From the NCBI GenBank assembly GCA_033557465.1, contig CM066043.1:114434778-114498777 (forward strand): a stretch of DNA of 64,000 bases. Reading direction: 5' to 3'. A model generated the notes under the pieces. It searched no databases. It saw only the letters and a list, made by a program, of their open reading frames with translations, and was not told the origin of the DNA. Shown in pieces: positions 33,024-44,526 of this stretch (positions are counted from its first letter, which is position 1; each line of letters opens with the position of its first letter). The DNA comes from Ichthyophis bannanicus (Eukaryota > Chordata > Amphibia > Gymnophiona > Ichthyophiidae). The translations under genes were made by a program, and so were the position numbers.

Positions 33024-33091
33024 TCCCACATGCCAGCAAGATTATATTCATGATCATTCAGCAGAGACTACCACCATACCTGGAACAAGAA

Positions 33092-34726
33092 CTGCCTATT
33101 TATTTATTTATTTTATTTAACGTCTTTTTTATACCGTGCTCTTTAAAATCAGCGCGGTTTACAGAAAACAAATTTGTGCAGTGCAGGCAGGACCTACACT
33201 GGACTTATAATGAACAGGGGTTTCTAACAAGGCTAACAGGGTAACTATGTACAGACAAAACTGGCTGTAACTGGCTACGTGGGCAGCTCACAACTATTTA
33301 CAGGTTGGCCTGACTATATACAGATTAGCAGGTTAGAGTAGGTATACATTGTTCCTGCCAGGGTAATGGAGTCTAGAGGGCGGGGCTGCAGATAGGCATA
33401 GTGGATGCTTTGGGGATGTCAGCCTGGTTCCTGAGTGTGACAGGCTGTGAGATGGCATCAGGGTCGGTGAAGTGTTGGAGGAAGAGATAGTGCTTCAGCG
33501 ACTTCCTAAACTGGACAAGGTCGGTAATGGCACGGATGGCCGGGGGCAGGGCGTTCCAGCATGTGGGTGCATACAGTGCAAAGGCTCTGTTTCTTGTTGC
33601 CTGTTGCCTGAGAACATTTCGTGATTGTATCAGAGTATTGGCGGCGTCTGATCTCCTAGCTCGGTTGAGGGGGGTGGTCTGGATGAGGTCTGTGAGGGAG
33701 GTGGAGGAGCACTTGTTGATGGCTTTGTAGGTCATCAAAAGAACTTTGAAGGAGAGTCTACAGTATACTGGCAGCCAGTGCAGATGTTTCAATATAGGGG
33801 TTATGTGCTCTCTCCTGGAGGCTCCGTGCAAGACTCTGGCAGCTGCATTCATTGCCAGCTGCAGAGGATTCAGCGTGTTCTTCAGGAGTCCGAGTAGTAT
33901 TGCATTGGCATAGTCAAAATGTGGGATTAATAGGGCTTGATAGACTGTCCAGAAGTCTTCTGGCTCGAGCAGCTGTCGCAGGTGGCGGAGTGTCCGAATT
34001 TTGTGGTAGACCGCCTTGACCATGTTGCTTACCTGGGCTTTCATGTTGAGCTGTTGGTCTAGCGTGACCCCTAGGTACTGTACCATGGGTTTGCTAAGGA
34101 GCTCTGCATCCCATACTTTCACTGAGATGGGCGAGTGAAATCTGGGTTCCTGGTGATAAATAGGACCTCCATTTCATTGAAATTTATTCTAAGCCTCTGC
34201 GCGTGTAGCCAGTCTGTAACGGCATCAAAGCAGGTGGATAGTGGGGAGAGGTCTGGATGCTCTGTTGATATAGGCATATATAGCAAAACATCGTCAGCAT
34301 AGAGCAGGCAGTTGATATTGAAGGAGCGGATGATGTCGCAAATGGGCTGCATGTAAATGTTGAACAGTAGGGCTGAAAGCGAAGATCCCTGTAGCACGCC
34401 TTTCTCTTGTGGGAAAGGTACGGAGGTAGAGGAGCCGGTTCAAACATGCTGCCATCTGTCTGTTAAGTACGATGCACACCATGTTAGTGCTGTACCGTGG
34501 ACGCCCTTCTTCTTGAGGCGTGTTAGGAGTATTTCGTGGCTAACGGAGTCAAAGGCTGCAGCAATGTCCATGAAGATCAGGGCAAACCCTTGTCTAATAT
34601 TGTCCAATCTGATGGTCAATGAGCTGAAAAGAGTGGTCAATAGGGTCTCAATACCATGTGACTCCCTGAATCCATGCTGGCATGGGTCGAGGGGTGCGCT
34701 AGACTCAATGTGGTGATGTAGCTGAA
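33092..34726 (-). mobile_element. L2-like LINE inserted in BovB, 5'-truncated
   Basis: RT pieces on the minus strand: DIAAAFDSVSHEILL (34640-34440), LLYADDVLLYM with the catalytic ADD (34397-34119) and the C-terminal domain (34122-33373: YLGVTLDQQLNMK, HITPILKHLHWLPV). One or two frameshifts separate them. The 3' tail at the left is (AAATAAAT)n with GCGCGGTTTACA-type sequence, also seen in the SINE tails. The BovB reading LEQELP|EVQAGFRKG is restored by removing it. Confidence 0.85.
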
Positions 34727-34830
34727 GTGCAAGCAGGGTTCAGGAAAGGGAGAGGAACGAGAGACATCGCGGATGTGAGATGGATCCTTGAAAAGACAAA
34801 AGAAAACCAAAAGTATATCTATATGTATTA

Positions 34831-36591
34831 GCTGCTAAATGAAATCAGGGAAGTTAACAAAAGGTACAATGTCACAGCAGAACATTCTAGGGAGATAAAG
34901 TTTCTAGATGAAATAAATGACTGCTTCTTGGAGCAGCTGGTTCATGAATTGACAAGAGGAGAAGCAATTTTTGACCTAGTTCTTAGTGGAACACAGGATC
35001 TGGTGCAAGAGATAAGGGTGTTAGGGCCACTTGGCAATAGTGGAGGGAGGACAGCAAGGAAATCCACAGTACTATCTTTTATTTTTCAAAAGGGAGACTT
35101 TTATAAAATGAGGAAAATTGATACGAAAAAACTAAAAGGAGCAGTTACAAAAGTTAAAGTTTACATCAAGCATGGTATTGTTTAAAAATACCATCTTGGA
35201 AGCCCCGACTAGATGTCTTCCATGCTTTAAGAAAAGTGGAAGGAAGGCCAAAAAACTGCCAGCATAGTTTAAAGGTGAGGTCAGAGAGGCTGTTGTAGCC
35301 AAAAAAGCATTTTTCAGGACATGGAAAAAGAAGCCAAATGACGAAAACGGGAAACAACATAAGCACTGGCAAGTTAGATGCAAGGCATTGATAAGACAGG
35401 CAAAGCCTTTGATACTGTTCCTCATAGGAGGCTTATCAATAAACTCAACAGTTTGGTTGAACTGGATCAGAAATTGGTTGACTGACTGACAGCAGAAGGT
35501 GACAGTAAACGGAACTCACTCGGATGAAAGAAATGTGATTAGCAGTGTGCCCCAGGGTTCGGTCCTGGGACCAGTACTGTTCAATGTATTTGTGAGTGAT
35601 ATTGCTGAAGGACATTTTGCAGATGACATGAAAATTTGCAACAGAGGGAGTGGATAAGATGAGGAAAGATCTACAAAAGCTGAAAGAATGGTCTAATGCT
35701 TGGCAGTTAAGATTTAATGTGAAGAAGTGCAGTGTCAAGCACTAGGGAAGCAGAAATCCAAGGGAACTGTATGTGATAGTGGGCGAGAGGTTGGTGTGCA
35801 CGGACAAGGAGAAGGACCTCAGAGTGATTGTTTCTGAGGATCTCAAGGTGATGAAACAGTGTGACAAGGCAGTGGCAAAAGCCAGAAGGATGCTGGGTTG
35901 CATACAGAGAGGATTTACCAGCAGAAAGGAAGAGGTACTAATGCCACTGTACAAGTCGCTGTTGAAGCCTCACTTGGAATATTGTGTTCAGTTTTGGAGA
36001 CCATATCTCACAAAGGGCATAAAAAGGCTGGAAACAGTTCAGAGGAAGGCGACCAAAATGATTTGGAACCTGCATCAGAAGACTTATGAGAAGAGACTGG
36101 AAGACCTAAATATGTACACTCTGGAAGAGTGGAGGGACAGGGCAGATATGATTCAGATCTTTAAATACTTAAAGAGTATTAATGATCAAACAAACCTCTT
36201 CCAAAGATGGGGAAGCTGTAAAACTAGAGGGCATAACATGAAGCTGCAAGGAGGTAAACTGAAAGGCAATGTCAGGAAATACTTTTTCACTGAAAGGGTG
36301 TTGGATGCGATGGAAGTGGTGGGGGCAAACAAAATGACAGAATTCAAAAAGGCATGGAACAGACACAGTGGATCCCTATATAGCAACAGGATCAAATAAA
36401 AATAAAAATAACTATATCTCAGCAAATAGGGGTGACCTACATGGAGCGGTGGATACACCTCTCAACAAATGCATGGGGAGGGGTGACCTGCACAGAGCAG
36501 TAGGTGCACCTACTCTTGCTGCCTTGCTGGGCAGACTAGATGGACCATACTGGTCTTTGTCTGCCATCATATACTATATTACTATGTAAAA
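34831..36591 (+). mobile_element. CR1 LINE, plus strand, degenerate
   Basis: It starts inside the endonuclease end (TRGEAIFDLVLSGTQDLVQE), passes through decayed RT with FDTVPHRRLINKL near 35408, and has an open C-terminal piece at 35773-36399 (KAVAKARRMLGCIQRG, PHLEYCVQFWRP). It ends with the CR1 3' motif ACTAGATGGACCATACTGGTCTTTGTCTGCC and a short ATACTATATTACTATG repeat. Confidence 0.82.
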
Positions 36592-37131
36592 GAGAATTTG
36601 AAAAAAAGCTTGCTATGGAAGCAAAAACACACAATAAATATGTTTTCAAGTGCATTTGTAGCAAAAAATCTGTGAGAGAATCAGTCGGCAAGACAAGGCC
36701 ATAGCGGCGAGACTGAATGAATTCTTTGCTTTGGTCTTTCCTGAAGAAGATGTAGGGAAGTTACCCATGCCTGAAATGGTATTTAAAGATGATGTATCAG
36801 AAGAATTGAAACAAATATTGATAAACCAGGAAGATGTATTACATCTATTTGATAATGTAGCAAATCACCAGGACCAGATGGCATACATCTAAGGGTGCTG
36901 AAAGAACTGAAATATGAGATTGCAGACCTACTATTAGTAATCTGTGAACTATCATTAAAATCATCTATAGCACCTGAAGATTGGAGAATGGTCAATGTAA
37001 CGTTGATTTTTAAAAAGGGTTCCAGGGACGATCCAGGAAACTACAGACCGGTGAGCCTGATTTCAGCCTGATTTCAGCCGGTGAGCCTGATTTCAGCCAG
37101 TGAGCCTGATTTCAACAAAATGATAGAAACC
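36592..37131 (+). mobile_element. CR1-type LINE (outer host element), left part
   Basis: Degenerate plus-strand frames give RLNEFFALVFPEEDVGKLP-like, PDGIHLRVLKELKYEIADLL-like and WRMVNVTLIFKKGS-DDPGNYRPVSL-like segments. The frame stops at FNKMIETII where the minus-strand CR1 enters and resumes beyond 50990. A local triplication of GTGAGCCTGATTTCAGCC lies at 37052-37110. Confidence 0.72.
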
Positions 37132-38561
37132 ATTATAGAAACATAGAAACATGATGGCAGAAAAAGACCACATGGCCTATCTAGTTTACCCTTCCATATC
37201 AATTACAATAGTCCCCTTTTTACCTTTAGAGATCCTCTGCATTTGTCCTATGCTTTTTTGAATTCAGATACTGTCCTTGTGTCCACCACCTCATCCGAGA
37301 CACTATTCCATGCATCTACCACTCTTTCTGTAAATAAATATTTCTGCATATTACTCGAGTCTATCTCCTTTCACTATTATCCTATGTCCCCGTATGTCCC
37401 CCCGTAGCAGAGCTTGCTTTCAATTGAAAGAGACCCTCCTGTGCATTTATGCCATGATGGTATTTAAATGTCATATCGCTCCTATCTCACATTTCCTCTA
37501 AGGTGTACATATTAAGATCTTTAAGTCTGTCCTCATATGCTTCATAATGAAGACCTCTAACCATTTTTGTAGCCACCCTCTGCACTGACTCCAACCTGCT
37601 TATATCCTTTTGAAGGTGCGGTCTCCAGAATTGCACAGAATACTCCAAATGTGGTCACGCCAGAGACTTATAGAGAGGCACTAACACCTGTTTTTTCTGC
37701 TGGCCATTCCTCTCCATATGCACACAAGCATCCTTCTAGTTTTTACAGTCACCTTTTCTACCCGTTCAGCTACTTTAAGATCATCAGATACAATTATGCC
37801 CAGGTCCTGCTCCTCTTTTGTGGACAGACGTACTTCACCCCCTACACTGTACTGCTCCCTTGGATTTTTTCAGCCTAAATGCATGACACTGCATTTTTTA
37901 GGATTAAATTTCAGCTGCCAAATTCTAGACCATTCTTCAAGCTTAGCTAGATCCCTCCTTATGTTATCTTCTCCTTCCTGCGTTCTACTCTATTGCAGCG
38001 TTTGGTATCATCCACAAAAAAACAAACCTTACCTGACAGCCCTTCCACAAGATAACTAACAAAGATGTTAAAAAGAATCGGACAGAACCCTGCAGCACAC
38101 CAATCGTAACCTCCTTCTCCTCAGAATGAGCTCCATTTACCTGTACCCTTGTCGCTTCCCACCCAACCAACTTCTAACCCAATCAGTAACTTTAGGGTCA
38201 TTCCCTAGGGTGCTCAGTTTGTTTATAAGTCGCCTGTGTGGAATGGTGTCACAAGGTTTTATTGAAATCTAAATGCACCACATCTAGGTTCTCCCTCAGT
38301 CCAACTCCCTGGTCAACTAGTCAAAGAAATCAATCCAGTCCTGCAATCTACTTGACCCCAGAAACCTCACTATTCTCTCTTTTAGTAGCCTTTCCACCAA
38401 TTTACTAAACCACAGAGGTTAGACTAACTGGCCTGTAGTTCTCAATATCATTCTTATATCCGCTTTTGTGTAAAGGGACCACATGTGCCTTTCTCCAGTC
38501 CTCTATCCTAATCCATAAACCCAAATGTGTTTTCCACAAATTTGTTACAATCACTAATAAG

Positions 38562-39052
38562 AGAAATCCCAATCTAATGTATTTTTGTTGGAACTTACAC
38601 CATGAAGATAAATTTATTTCTTCTCGCAGCACAGTTCTTCTTCGGCACAGTTGCTTTCACGGATGTCTTTTGAAAGCTTGGGAAGTCAGAAAGAGAGAAA
38701 TAATCATGAGTTGAGCGATTGAAGCTCGAGAGTTGGCGTTCTCATTGGATCAGCTATTGAGTAATGGGGGATGGTTTTGATTCCTTCCCTTTGATGGCAA
38801 CCTCTTCAGCGATTTGTTTCTCCATAGAAGAAATCTTTCTGACCAGCTAAGTGACTTTTCTTTGATTCATAGAAATATTTAAAGCCTGAAGGAGAATTTT
38901 ACCGGTGTGTACTAAGGGGTTACCATCTCCTTAGCACTTGTTGGGGTTGTGTCCCCATTTAAAGAAAAAAAGGAACATCACACTGCGAGAAGAAATAAAT
39001 TTATCTTCATGGTGTAAGTTCCAACAAAAATACATTAGGTTGGGGTTTCTCC
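38562..39052. mobile_element. Foldback MITE with long inverted arms
   Basis: GAGAAATCCCAATCTAATG at the left and the inverse of GAGAAACCCCAACCTAATG at the right begin arms of about 70 bp, including TGTTGGAACTTACACCATGA and AAATTTATTTCTTCTCGCAG on both sides. It has no coding sequence. Target duplication is unclear. Confidence 0.82.
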
Positions 39053-40074
39053 AGTCATCTGGCACCCATTCCCAATGCCAAAGCGGCATTGAAAAGTCAG
39101 AGAGTGGAGCCGCTAGAACATCCCAAAGTTCCCTCAGTATTCTCAGATGTATCCCATTACTTTGTTTACTCTTAGTTTAGCTAGTTCTTCACGAATACAG
39201 TCTTCTGAAAATTGTTCAAGATCCATGTCACTTATGTTCCTATTTGTGGGTGTTTTTTGAGGTCCTGCTTCTGGCCCTTCATCTGTGAACATAGAACAGA
39301 AATATTTGTTAAGCAATTCTGCTTTATCCTCATCAGTTTCTGCATATTCCTCCCCAACATCCTTGAGTCTGACATACCACTTTGGCCCTTCCTCCTCTCA
39401 CTAACATATCTGAAAAATGTCTTATCCCCGCATTTTATTGCATTGGCTATTTCTTCTTCTTTTTGTATCTTTGCTTTCCTGACTACTTTGCTAGCTTCTC
39501 TAAGTTTATCCAAATATAGAATCCTGTCTTCCTCTCTCTGTTATCTCTTGTATTTCATGCAGGCCTCCCTCTTTTTCTTCAACTTTTCGGCTACTTCTTT
39601 TGAGAACCATAGCGGTTTCCTTTTCCTTTTACCTTTATTTACTATTTGAACAAAAAGTTGGTTGCTCTTAAAATATCCCCTTTCATAGAAACATAGAAAC
39701 ATAGAAATATGACGACAGAAAAAGACCACATGGCCTATCTAGTCTATCCTTCCATATCAACAACTACAACAGTCCCCTTTTTACTTTTAGAGATCCTCTG
39801 TGTTTGTCCCATGCTTTTTTGAATCCAGTTACTGTCCTCATCTCTACCACCTCCACTGGGAGACTATTCCATAGATCCACCACTCTTTCCGTAAAGAAAT
39901 ATTTCCGCATATCACTCCTGAATCTATCCCCCTTCACCCCGATCCCATGTCCCCTCGTAGCAGAATTTGCTTTCAATTGAAAGAGGATCTCTCCCTGAAC
40001 ATTTATGCCACATAGGTATTTAAACATCTCAATCATATCACCTCTATCCCGCCTTTCCTCTAAGGTGTACATAT

Positions 40075-40917
40075 TGTGGTGATGCGCAGGTAGCTGAGCC
40101 TTTTAAAACTAGGGAAAAAGAATTTTTTTCTCATGAGCGGGGGAAGGGCTCACTACAGCATAGCTCCCAGGCAGGGAATGAGGCTAGAATACACACTAAT
40201 AGGGATAGCTTGAAGCCACACCCAGCCTCTATGGCTCGTGCAGGCAGAGAGGGGGTGGGGCCAGAGAAGGAAACAAGCTGCAGGATATTTAAGCTGCGTC
40301 ACTCAGGAAGTGGGCAGGCAACGAAGGCAACGAAGAGAGAGGCAGAGAGAGAGAGAGACACAAGCAGAAACACAGAGAGAGGACGTGCTCAAGGAAAACT
40401 GCATGCTAAAAGCCAGGAGGAGAGGCCAAGAGTCCAGAGGAGCCAAGGGAAGGAACAGCAGCTTAAAGCTGTAAGGCCTGGAGGTTCAAAGGGGACCAGC
40501 CATAACTCCCAAGGCAAGTGCAAGGATTGTGGGCATGAGTGGAGCTGGGAAAAACGTCAAGAGTATATGACTGATTCTGAGAGTGACAGCTCAAGTCCTG
40601 AGTCTGTGATTAGGCAGTACAGAAAACCAGTTGGGAAGAGGGTTTCTGCCAGTAAAGCAATTTGTGTGTGTCCTGAACAGGAGTGTCTAAGAGGAAGAAG
40701 GGCAAGAGCTTTTGACCCGGTAAAAAGGGGACCCCAGAAGTTAAAATGGGGGAAGCTTCTTAGGCTTTTAAAGGACGTGAAGCATAGCGTTCCAGAACGT
40801 GCCCCAAGCCCTGAGTGTTACAGTACCCCAGAAGAAATGGAAGTAGACTCATACTCAGACTCTCCAAGGTCCTCTGCGGAATCCATGGAGTGTGGGATTT
40901 GTATAAGCCGTGTTTAA
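40075..40917 (+). CDS. LTR-borne open frame, copy 1 (unknown protein)
   Basis: Open from the first TGT of the LTR to a TAA at 40917: 280 codons. The first in-frame ATG is at 40231 (228 residues). It aligns with copy 2: AEPFKTR near the start, LKPHPAS, a CKDCGH motif with SWEKRQ after it, QKLKWGKLLRLLKDV, and the acidic end EEMEVDSYSDS then SSAESMEC. The middle of copy 1 is shorter than copy 2 by in-frame losses. The N-terminal half is basic and the end acidic. No family is recognised. A structural or accessory retroelement protein entering the 3' LTR is my best guess. Confidence 0.62.
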   Translation, partial: CGDAQVAEPFKTREKEFFSHERGKGSLQHSSQAGNEARIHTNRDSLKPHPASMARAGREGVGPEKETSCRIFKLRHSGSGQATKATKREAERERDTSRNTERGRAQGKLHAKSQEERPRVQRSQGKEQQLKAVRPGGSKGTSHNSQGKCKDCGHEWSWEKRQEYMTDSESDSSSPESVIRQYRKPVGKRVSASKAICVCPEQECLRGRRARAFDPVKRGPQKLKWGKLLRLLKDVKHSVPERAPSPECYSTPEEMEVDSYSDSPRSSAESMECGICISRV

Positions 40918-41519
40918 TACTTTTATAAGAAGCTGTGAGTAACAGGTTAAGAAGATATCTGTGCTGGTGTTGTTATGTGCCAAGCTGAAAAGCAGACAAG
41001 AAGTCATATGAACCTCATTGTTTAAAGCAGCCAATTGTATCTCTGAAGAAGCCAGGCTTAACAGGGCTAGCGTTTTAAACCAGGAGGCAGCACAGGAGAG
41101 ATATCCTAATCTGCAGCAGCTGAGAGTAAAGGTCAAAAACTGTCTTACAGAAGTTTTTGGAAAACTGTGCATTTAAAAAGTGTTACACTGCTTTGTAAAT
41201 GAAAGAAGCTGAAAAGAGTAATCAAGAGTGAAGTAACTACTTGAAGAAATATTGCTGAGAAGTCTAAAGGGAGAAAATATCCTATATTTTCAGTTTGTGA
41301 TATTGTTTGCCTTATCAAGGTCATTTGCCTCAGCAAGGTCACTTGCCAAAGGTTGGTTCCAGAAAGAAATAAATAAAAGCAATTTAAGTAACAAATTGTC
41401 CTGTGTTCCTCTTCCATTCAGATTGCTGACAAAGCAAAACCACAACTACACAAAGAAGAGTGACGCCCAGCGCCCCCACTAGGCAACCGCCTAGTCGCCG
41501 CGCCACGGGCGTTGTCACA
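40075..41519 (+). mobile_element. Solo LTR, copy 1 (1.4 kb)
   Basis: It begins TGTGGTGATGCGCAGG and ends GTTGTCACA, flanked by ATAT (40071-40074 and 41520-41523). Removing it restores the CR1 sequence GTACATATTAAGATC seen intact at 37507. GATATTTAAGCTGCG near 40286 is TATA-like and AATAAATAAA near 41369 is a poly(A) signal about 150 bases before the end. Confidence 0.87.
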
Positions 41520-41523
41520 ATAT

Positions 41524-43682
41524 TAAGATCCTTCAGTCTGTCCTCATATGCTTTATAATGAAGACCACTAACCATTTTAGTAGCCGCCCTCTGCACGACT
41601 CCATCCTGTTTATATCCTTTTGAAGGTGCAGTCTCCAGAATTGCACACTATACTCCAAATGAGGTTGCACCAAAGACTTATACAGAGGCACTATCACCTC
41701 CTTTTTTCTGCTAGCCATTCCTCTCCGTATGCACTCAAGCATCCTTCTAGCTTTTGCCGTAGCCTTTTCTACCTGTTTAACTACTTTAAGATTATCAGAC
41801 ACAACCACGTCTAGGTCCCGCTCTTCTTTAGTGGACAAAAGTACTTCACCCCCTATACTATATTGCTCCCTTGGATTGCTGCAGCCCAAATGCATGACCT
41901 TACATTTTTTAACATTAAATCCCAGCTGCCAAATTCTAGACCATTCTTCAAGCTTAGCTAGATCCCTCCTCATGTTATCTACACTGTCCTGGGTGTCTAC
42001 TCTATTGCAGATTTTGGTATCATCTGCAAAGAGGCAAACCTTACCTGACAGCCCTTCCGCTATATCACTAACAAAGATGTTAAAAAGAATCGGACCAAGG
42101 ACAGATCCCTGGGGCACACCACTGGTAACATCCTTCTCCTCAGAGTGAGCTCCATTTACCTGTACTCTTTGTCTCCTCCCACTCAACCAATTTCTTTTTA
42201 GTGAAAATATTTTTATTATTTTCTCACCAAATATAAAGATCAATTACAATAACAAGAAAATCAGATCCAAAAAGAAAAGAAATATTTGCATTAATCAAAG
42301 GAAACAAACATGATACAGTCCACATTATGGGAGCAAGACTGGATAAACAAATACAGAAACAAAATAGGAAACCAAGGCCTATTAGGCCCACTCATTAAAG
42401 GGATAATTATTAATCAGACTGCTGCTACTTAACCCCTACAACACCCTGTCGGTCCATCAAAACTTTCTCCAAATGCCCCACCTCCACAAAAATAAAGGAG
42501 GCGCCATCAAAATGAACGATGCACTTGCAGGGAAATCTCAGAAGGAATGTGGCACCCAATGCAATAACGCGGGGCTTCAAGGATAAAAACTGCCGCCGCC
42601 GCCGCATCTGGGTAGCCCGGACACATCCGGGAAAACATTGACTACCTGCCCACAAAATTTAAGAGTTTTAACTCTGAAATACGCTTTAAGAATTCTCAGC
42701 TCAACCAATTTCTAACCCAAGCAGTAACTTTAGGGTCCATCCCTAGGGTGCTCAGTTTGTTTATAAGTCGCCTGTGAGGAACAGTGTCAAAGGCTTTGCT
42801 GAAATCCAAATACACCACATCTAGGGCTCTCCCTCGGTCCAACTCCCTGGTCACCCAGTCAAAGAAATCAATCAGATTTGTCTGACAAGACCTGCCTCTG
42901 GTGAATTCATGCTGCCTCGGATCCTGTAATCCGCTGGACTCCAGAAACCTCACTATTTTCTCTTTCAGCAGTGTTTCCAAAAATTTACTCACCACTGAAG
43001 TTAAACTAACCGGCCTGTACTTTTCAACCACATCCTTACTTCTGCTTTTGTGTAAAGGCACCACATGAGCCTCTCTCCAGTCCTTTGGCACCACTCCCGA
43101 CTCCAATGAAGCATTGAAAAGGTCAGTCAGTGGAGCTGCTAGAACATCCCCAAGTTCCCTCAGTATTCTAGGGTGTATCCCATCCGGTCCCATTGCTTTG
43201 TCTACTTTAAGTTGAGCTAGTTTCTCATGAACACAGTCTTCTGAAAATTGTTCAAGATGTCCCTCACTTCTGTTCCCGTTTGTGGGTGTTTTCTGAGGTC
43301 CTGCTCCTGGTTCTTCATCTGTGAACACAGAACAGAAATATTTGTTAAGCAATTCCGCTTTATCCTTATCAGCTTCTACATATTTCTCCCCTGCACCCTT
43401 GAGTCTGACAATACCACTTTTGCCCTTCCTCTTCTCACTAGCATATCTGAAAAATGTCTTATCCCCCCATTTTATTGCATTGACTATTTCCTCCTCTTTT
43501 TGAATCTTTGCCTTCCTGACTACTTTGCTAGCTTCTCTAAGTTTTTCCAAATATAGATGCCTGTCTTCCTCTCTCTGTGATCTCTTGTATTTCATGAAGG
43601 CTTCTCTCTTTTTCTTCACTTTTTCAGCTACTTCTTTTGAAAGCCATAGCGGTCTCCTTTTCCTTTTACCTTTATTTACCAT
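41524..43682 (-). pseudogene. CR1 reverse transcriptase (inner CR1)
   Basis: Two long pieces. 43682-42714 has MGPDGIHPRILRELGDVL, WREAHVVPLHKS, YRPVSLTSVVSK, GRSCQTNLIDFFDWV and DVVYLDFSKAFDTVPH. 42181-41533 has VPQGSVLGPILFNIFVSDI, LFADDTKI with the catalytic ADD, and the C-terminal [11 protein letters not shown] half-L1 interrupts it at 42196-42699. The remainder (40072-39764) has YTLEERRDRGDMIEMFKYL, WNSLPVEVV and FKKAWDKHR beyond the solo LTR. It is well preserved apart from the insertions, so it is relatively young. Confidence 0.85.
42196..42699 (-). mobile_element. Half-L1 (ORF1-only) insertion with 14-bp target duplication
   Basis: The 14-bp word CTCAACCAATTTCT is repeated at 42182-42195 and 42700-42713. 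The minus strand encodes the C-terminal domain of L1 ORF1p (RRRRQFLSLKPRVIALGATF, LLRFPCKCIVHFDG) and passes straight into a 3' end with AATAATAAAAATATTTTCAC and an A-rich tail, without any ORF2. Confidence 0.82.
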
Positions 43683-44466
43683 TTTAACAAAAAGATTGGT
43701 TGCCCTTAAAATATCCCCTTTCAGTTTTGCCTACTGTTTTTCTACATCCCCCAGCTGTTCCCATCCCACTAATGACTCCCTGAGGTATTGGACCATCTTG
43801 GCAAATTTAGTCTTCCTAAAGTCTAAGATCCTCACCTTTGAATGGATTCTATCAGCCCTAGTCCTAATACTGAACCACACCATCTGGTGATCACTGGATG
43901 CAAAATGATCTCCCACTACAACATCAGAAACACTCAGAAACACTTTCACCATTGGTAAGCACCAAGTCCAGTATGGCCCCTTCACGTGTTGGGTCTTTTA
44001 CCAATTGCCTGAATAGTTCAGTTTTGCCTATTGTTTTTCTACATCCCCCAGCTCTTCCCATCCCGCTAACGACTCTTTGAGGTATTGTCCCATCTTGGTA
44101 AAGTTTGTTTTCCTAAAGTCTAAGACCCTTGCTTTTGAATCAATTTTATCAGCCCTAATCCTAATACGGAACCGTACCACCTGGTGATCACTGGATGCGA
44201 GATAATCTCCCACTGTAACATCAGAAACACTTTCTCCATTGGTAAGCAGTAAGTCCAGTATGTGAGTTCTGTTACCAGTTGCCTGAATAGTTCTCCCTGT
44301 AGAGAATCCAGGATCTCCTTACTTCTAGATGACACAGTGCAGCGCAGGAATATGCCAATCTACATCCGGCATATTGAAATCACCTATCAGCAGTACTTCT
44401 CCTTTCATGGCAATACTGGGGCATGTTTACTAAACTGCGGTAACGTTACAGATAGCGCGTTATGTA

Positions 44467-44526
44467 ACGTTAACGATCGTTAGGTAACGTTAACGCGCGT
44501 TAACGTTACCTAACGATCGTTAACGT
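44467..44526. repeat. Perfect 60-bp palindrome of TAACG words
   Basis: Two 30-base arms with no spacer meet at CG|CG between 44496 and 44497. The arms are made of GTTAACG, ATCGTTAGG and TAACGTTAACG. It lies 50 bases inside the left Harbinger end and is a likely protein-binding or cruciform site. Confidence 0.95.

Larger units (their letters stand above)
32006..34830 (+). mobile_element. BovB/RTE LINE, 5' segment inverted (endonuclease end and RT)
   Basis: The plus strand has the end of the endonuclease (FFQQHKRRLYAWTLPNGL, then RNQIDYI), a coiled linker, and early RT with NKAPGIDGIPIELLQQS and ISVFIPILKKGDPTDCGN. The frame continues as IALIPHASKI and LPPYLEQELP. After the L2-like insertion it resumes near 34728 as EVQAGFRKGRGTRDIADVRW. 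It belongs with 31280-32005. Confidence 0.82.
39687..44021 (-). mobile_element. CR1 LINE nested inside the minus-strand CR1
   Basis: The 3' end at 39687 is the inverse of the CR1 terminal motif (CATAGAAACATAGAAACATAG, GAAAAAGACCACATGGCCT). Own segments are 39687-40074, 41524-42195 and 42714-44021. It is truncated at the 5' end in the endonuclease. It carries a solo LTR and a half-L1. Confidence 0.85.

Noticed and set aside
39212..39649. 145-codon plus-strand ORF rich in Phe, Ser and Leu
   Set aside because: Antisense of CR1 reverse transcriptase; shadow ORF.
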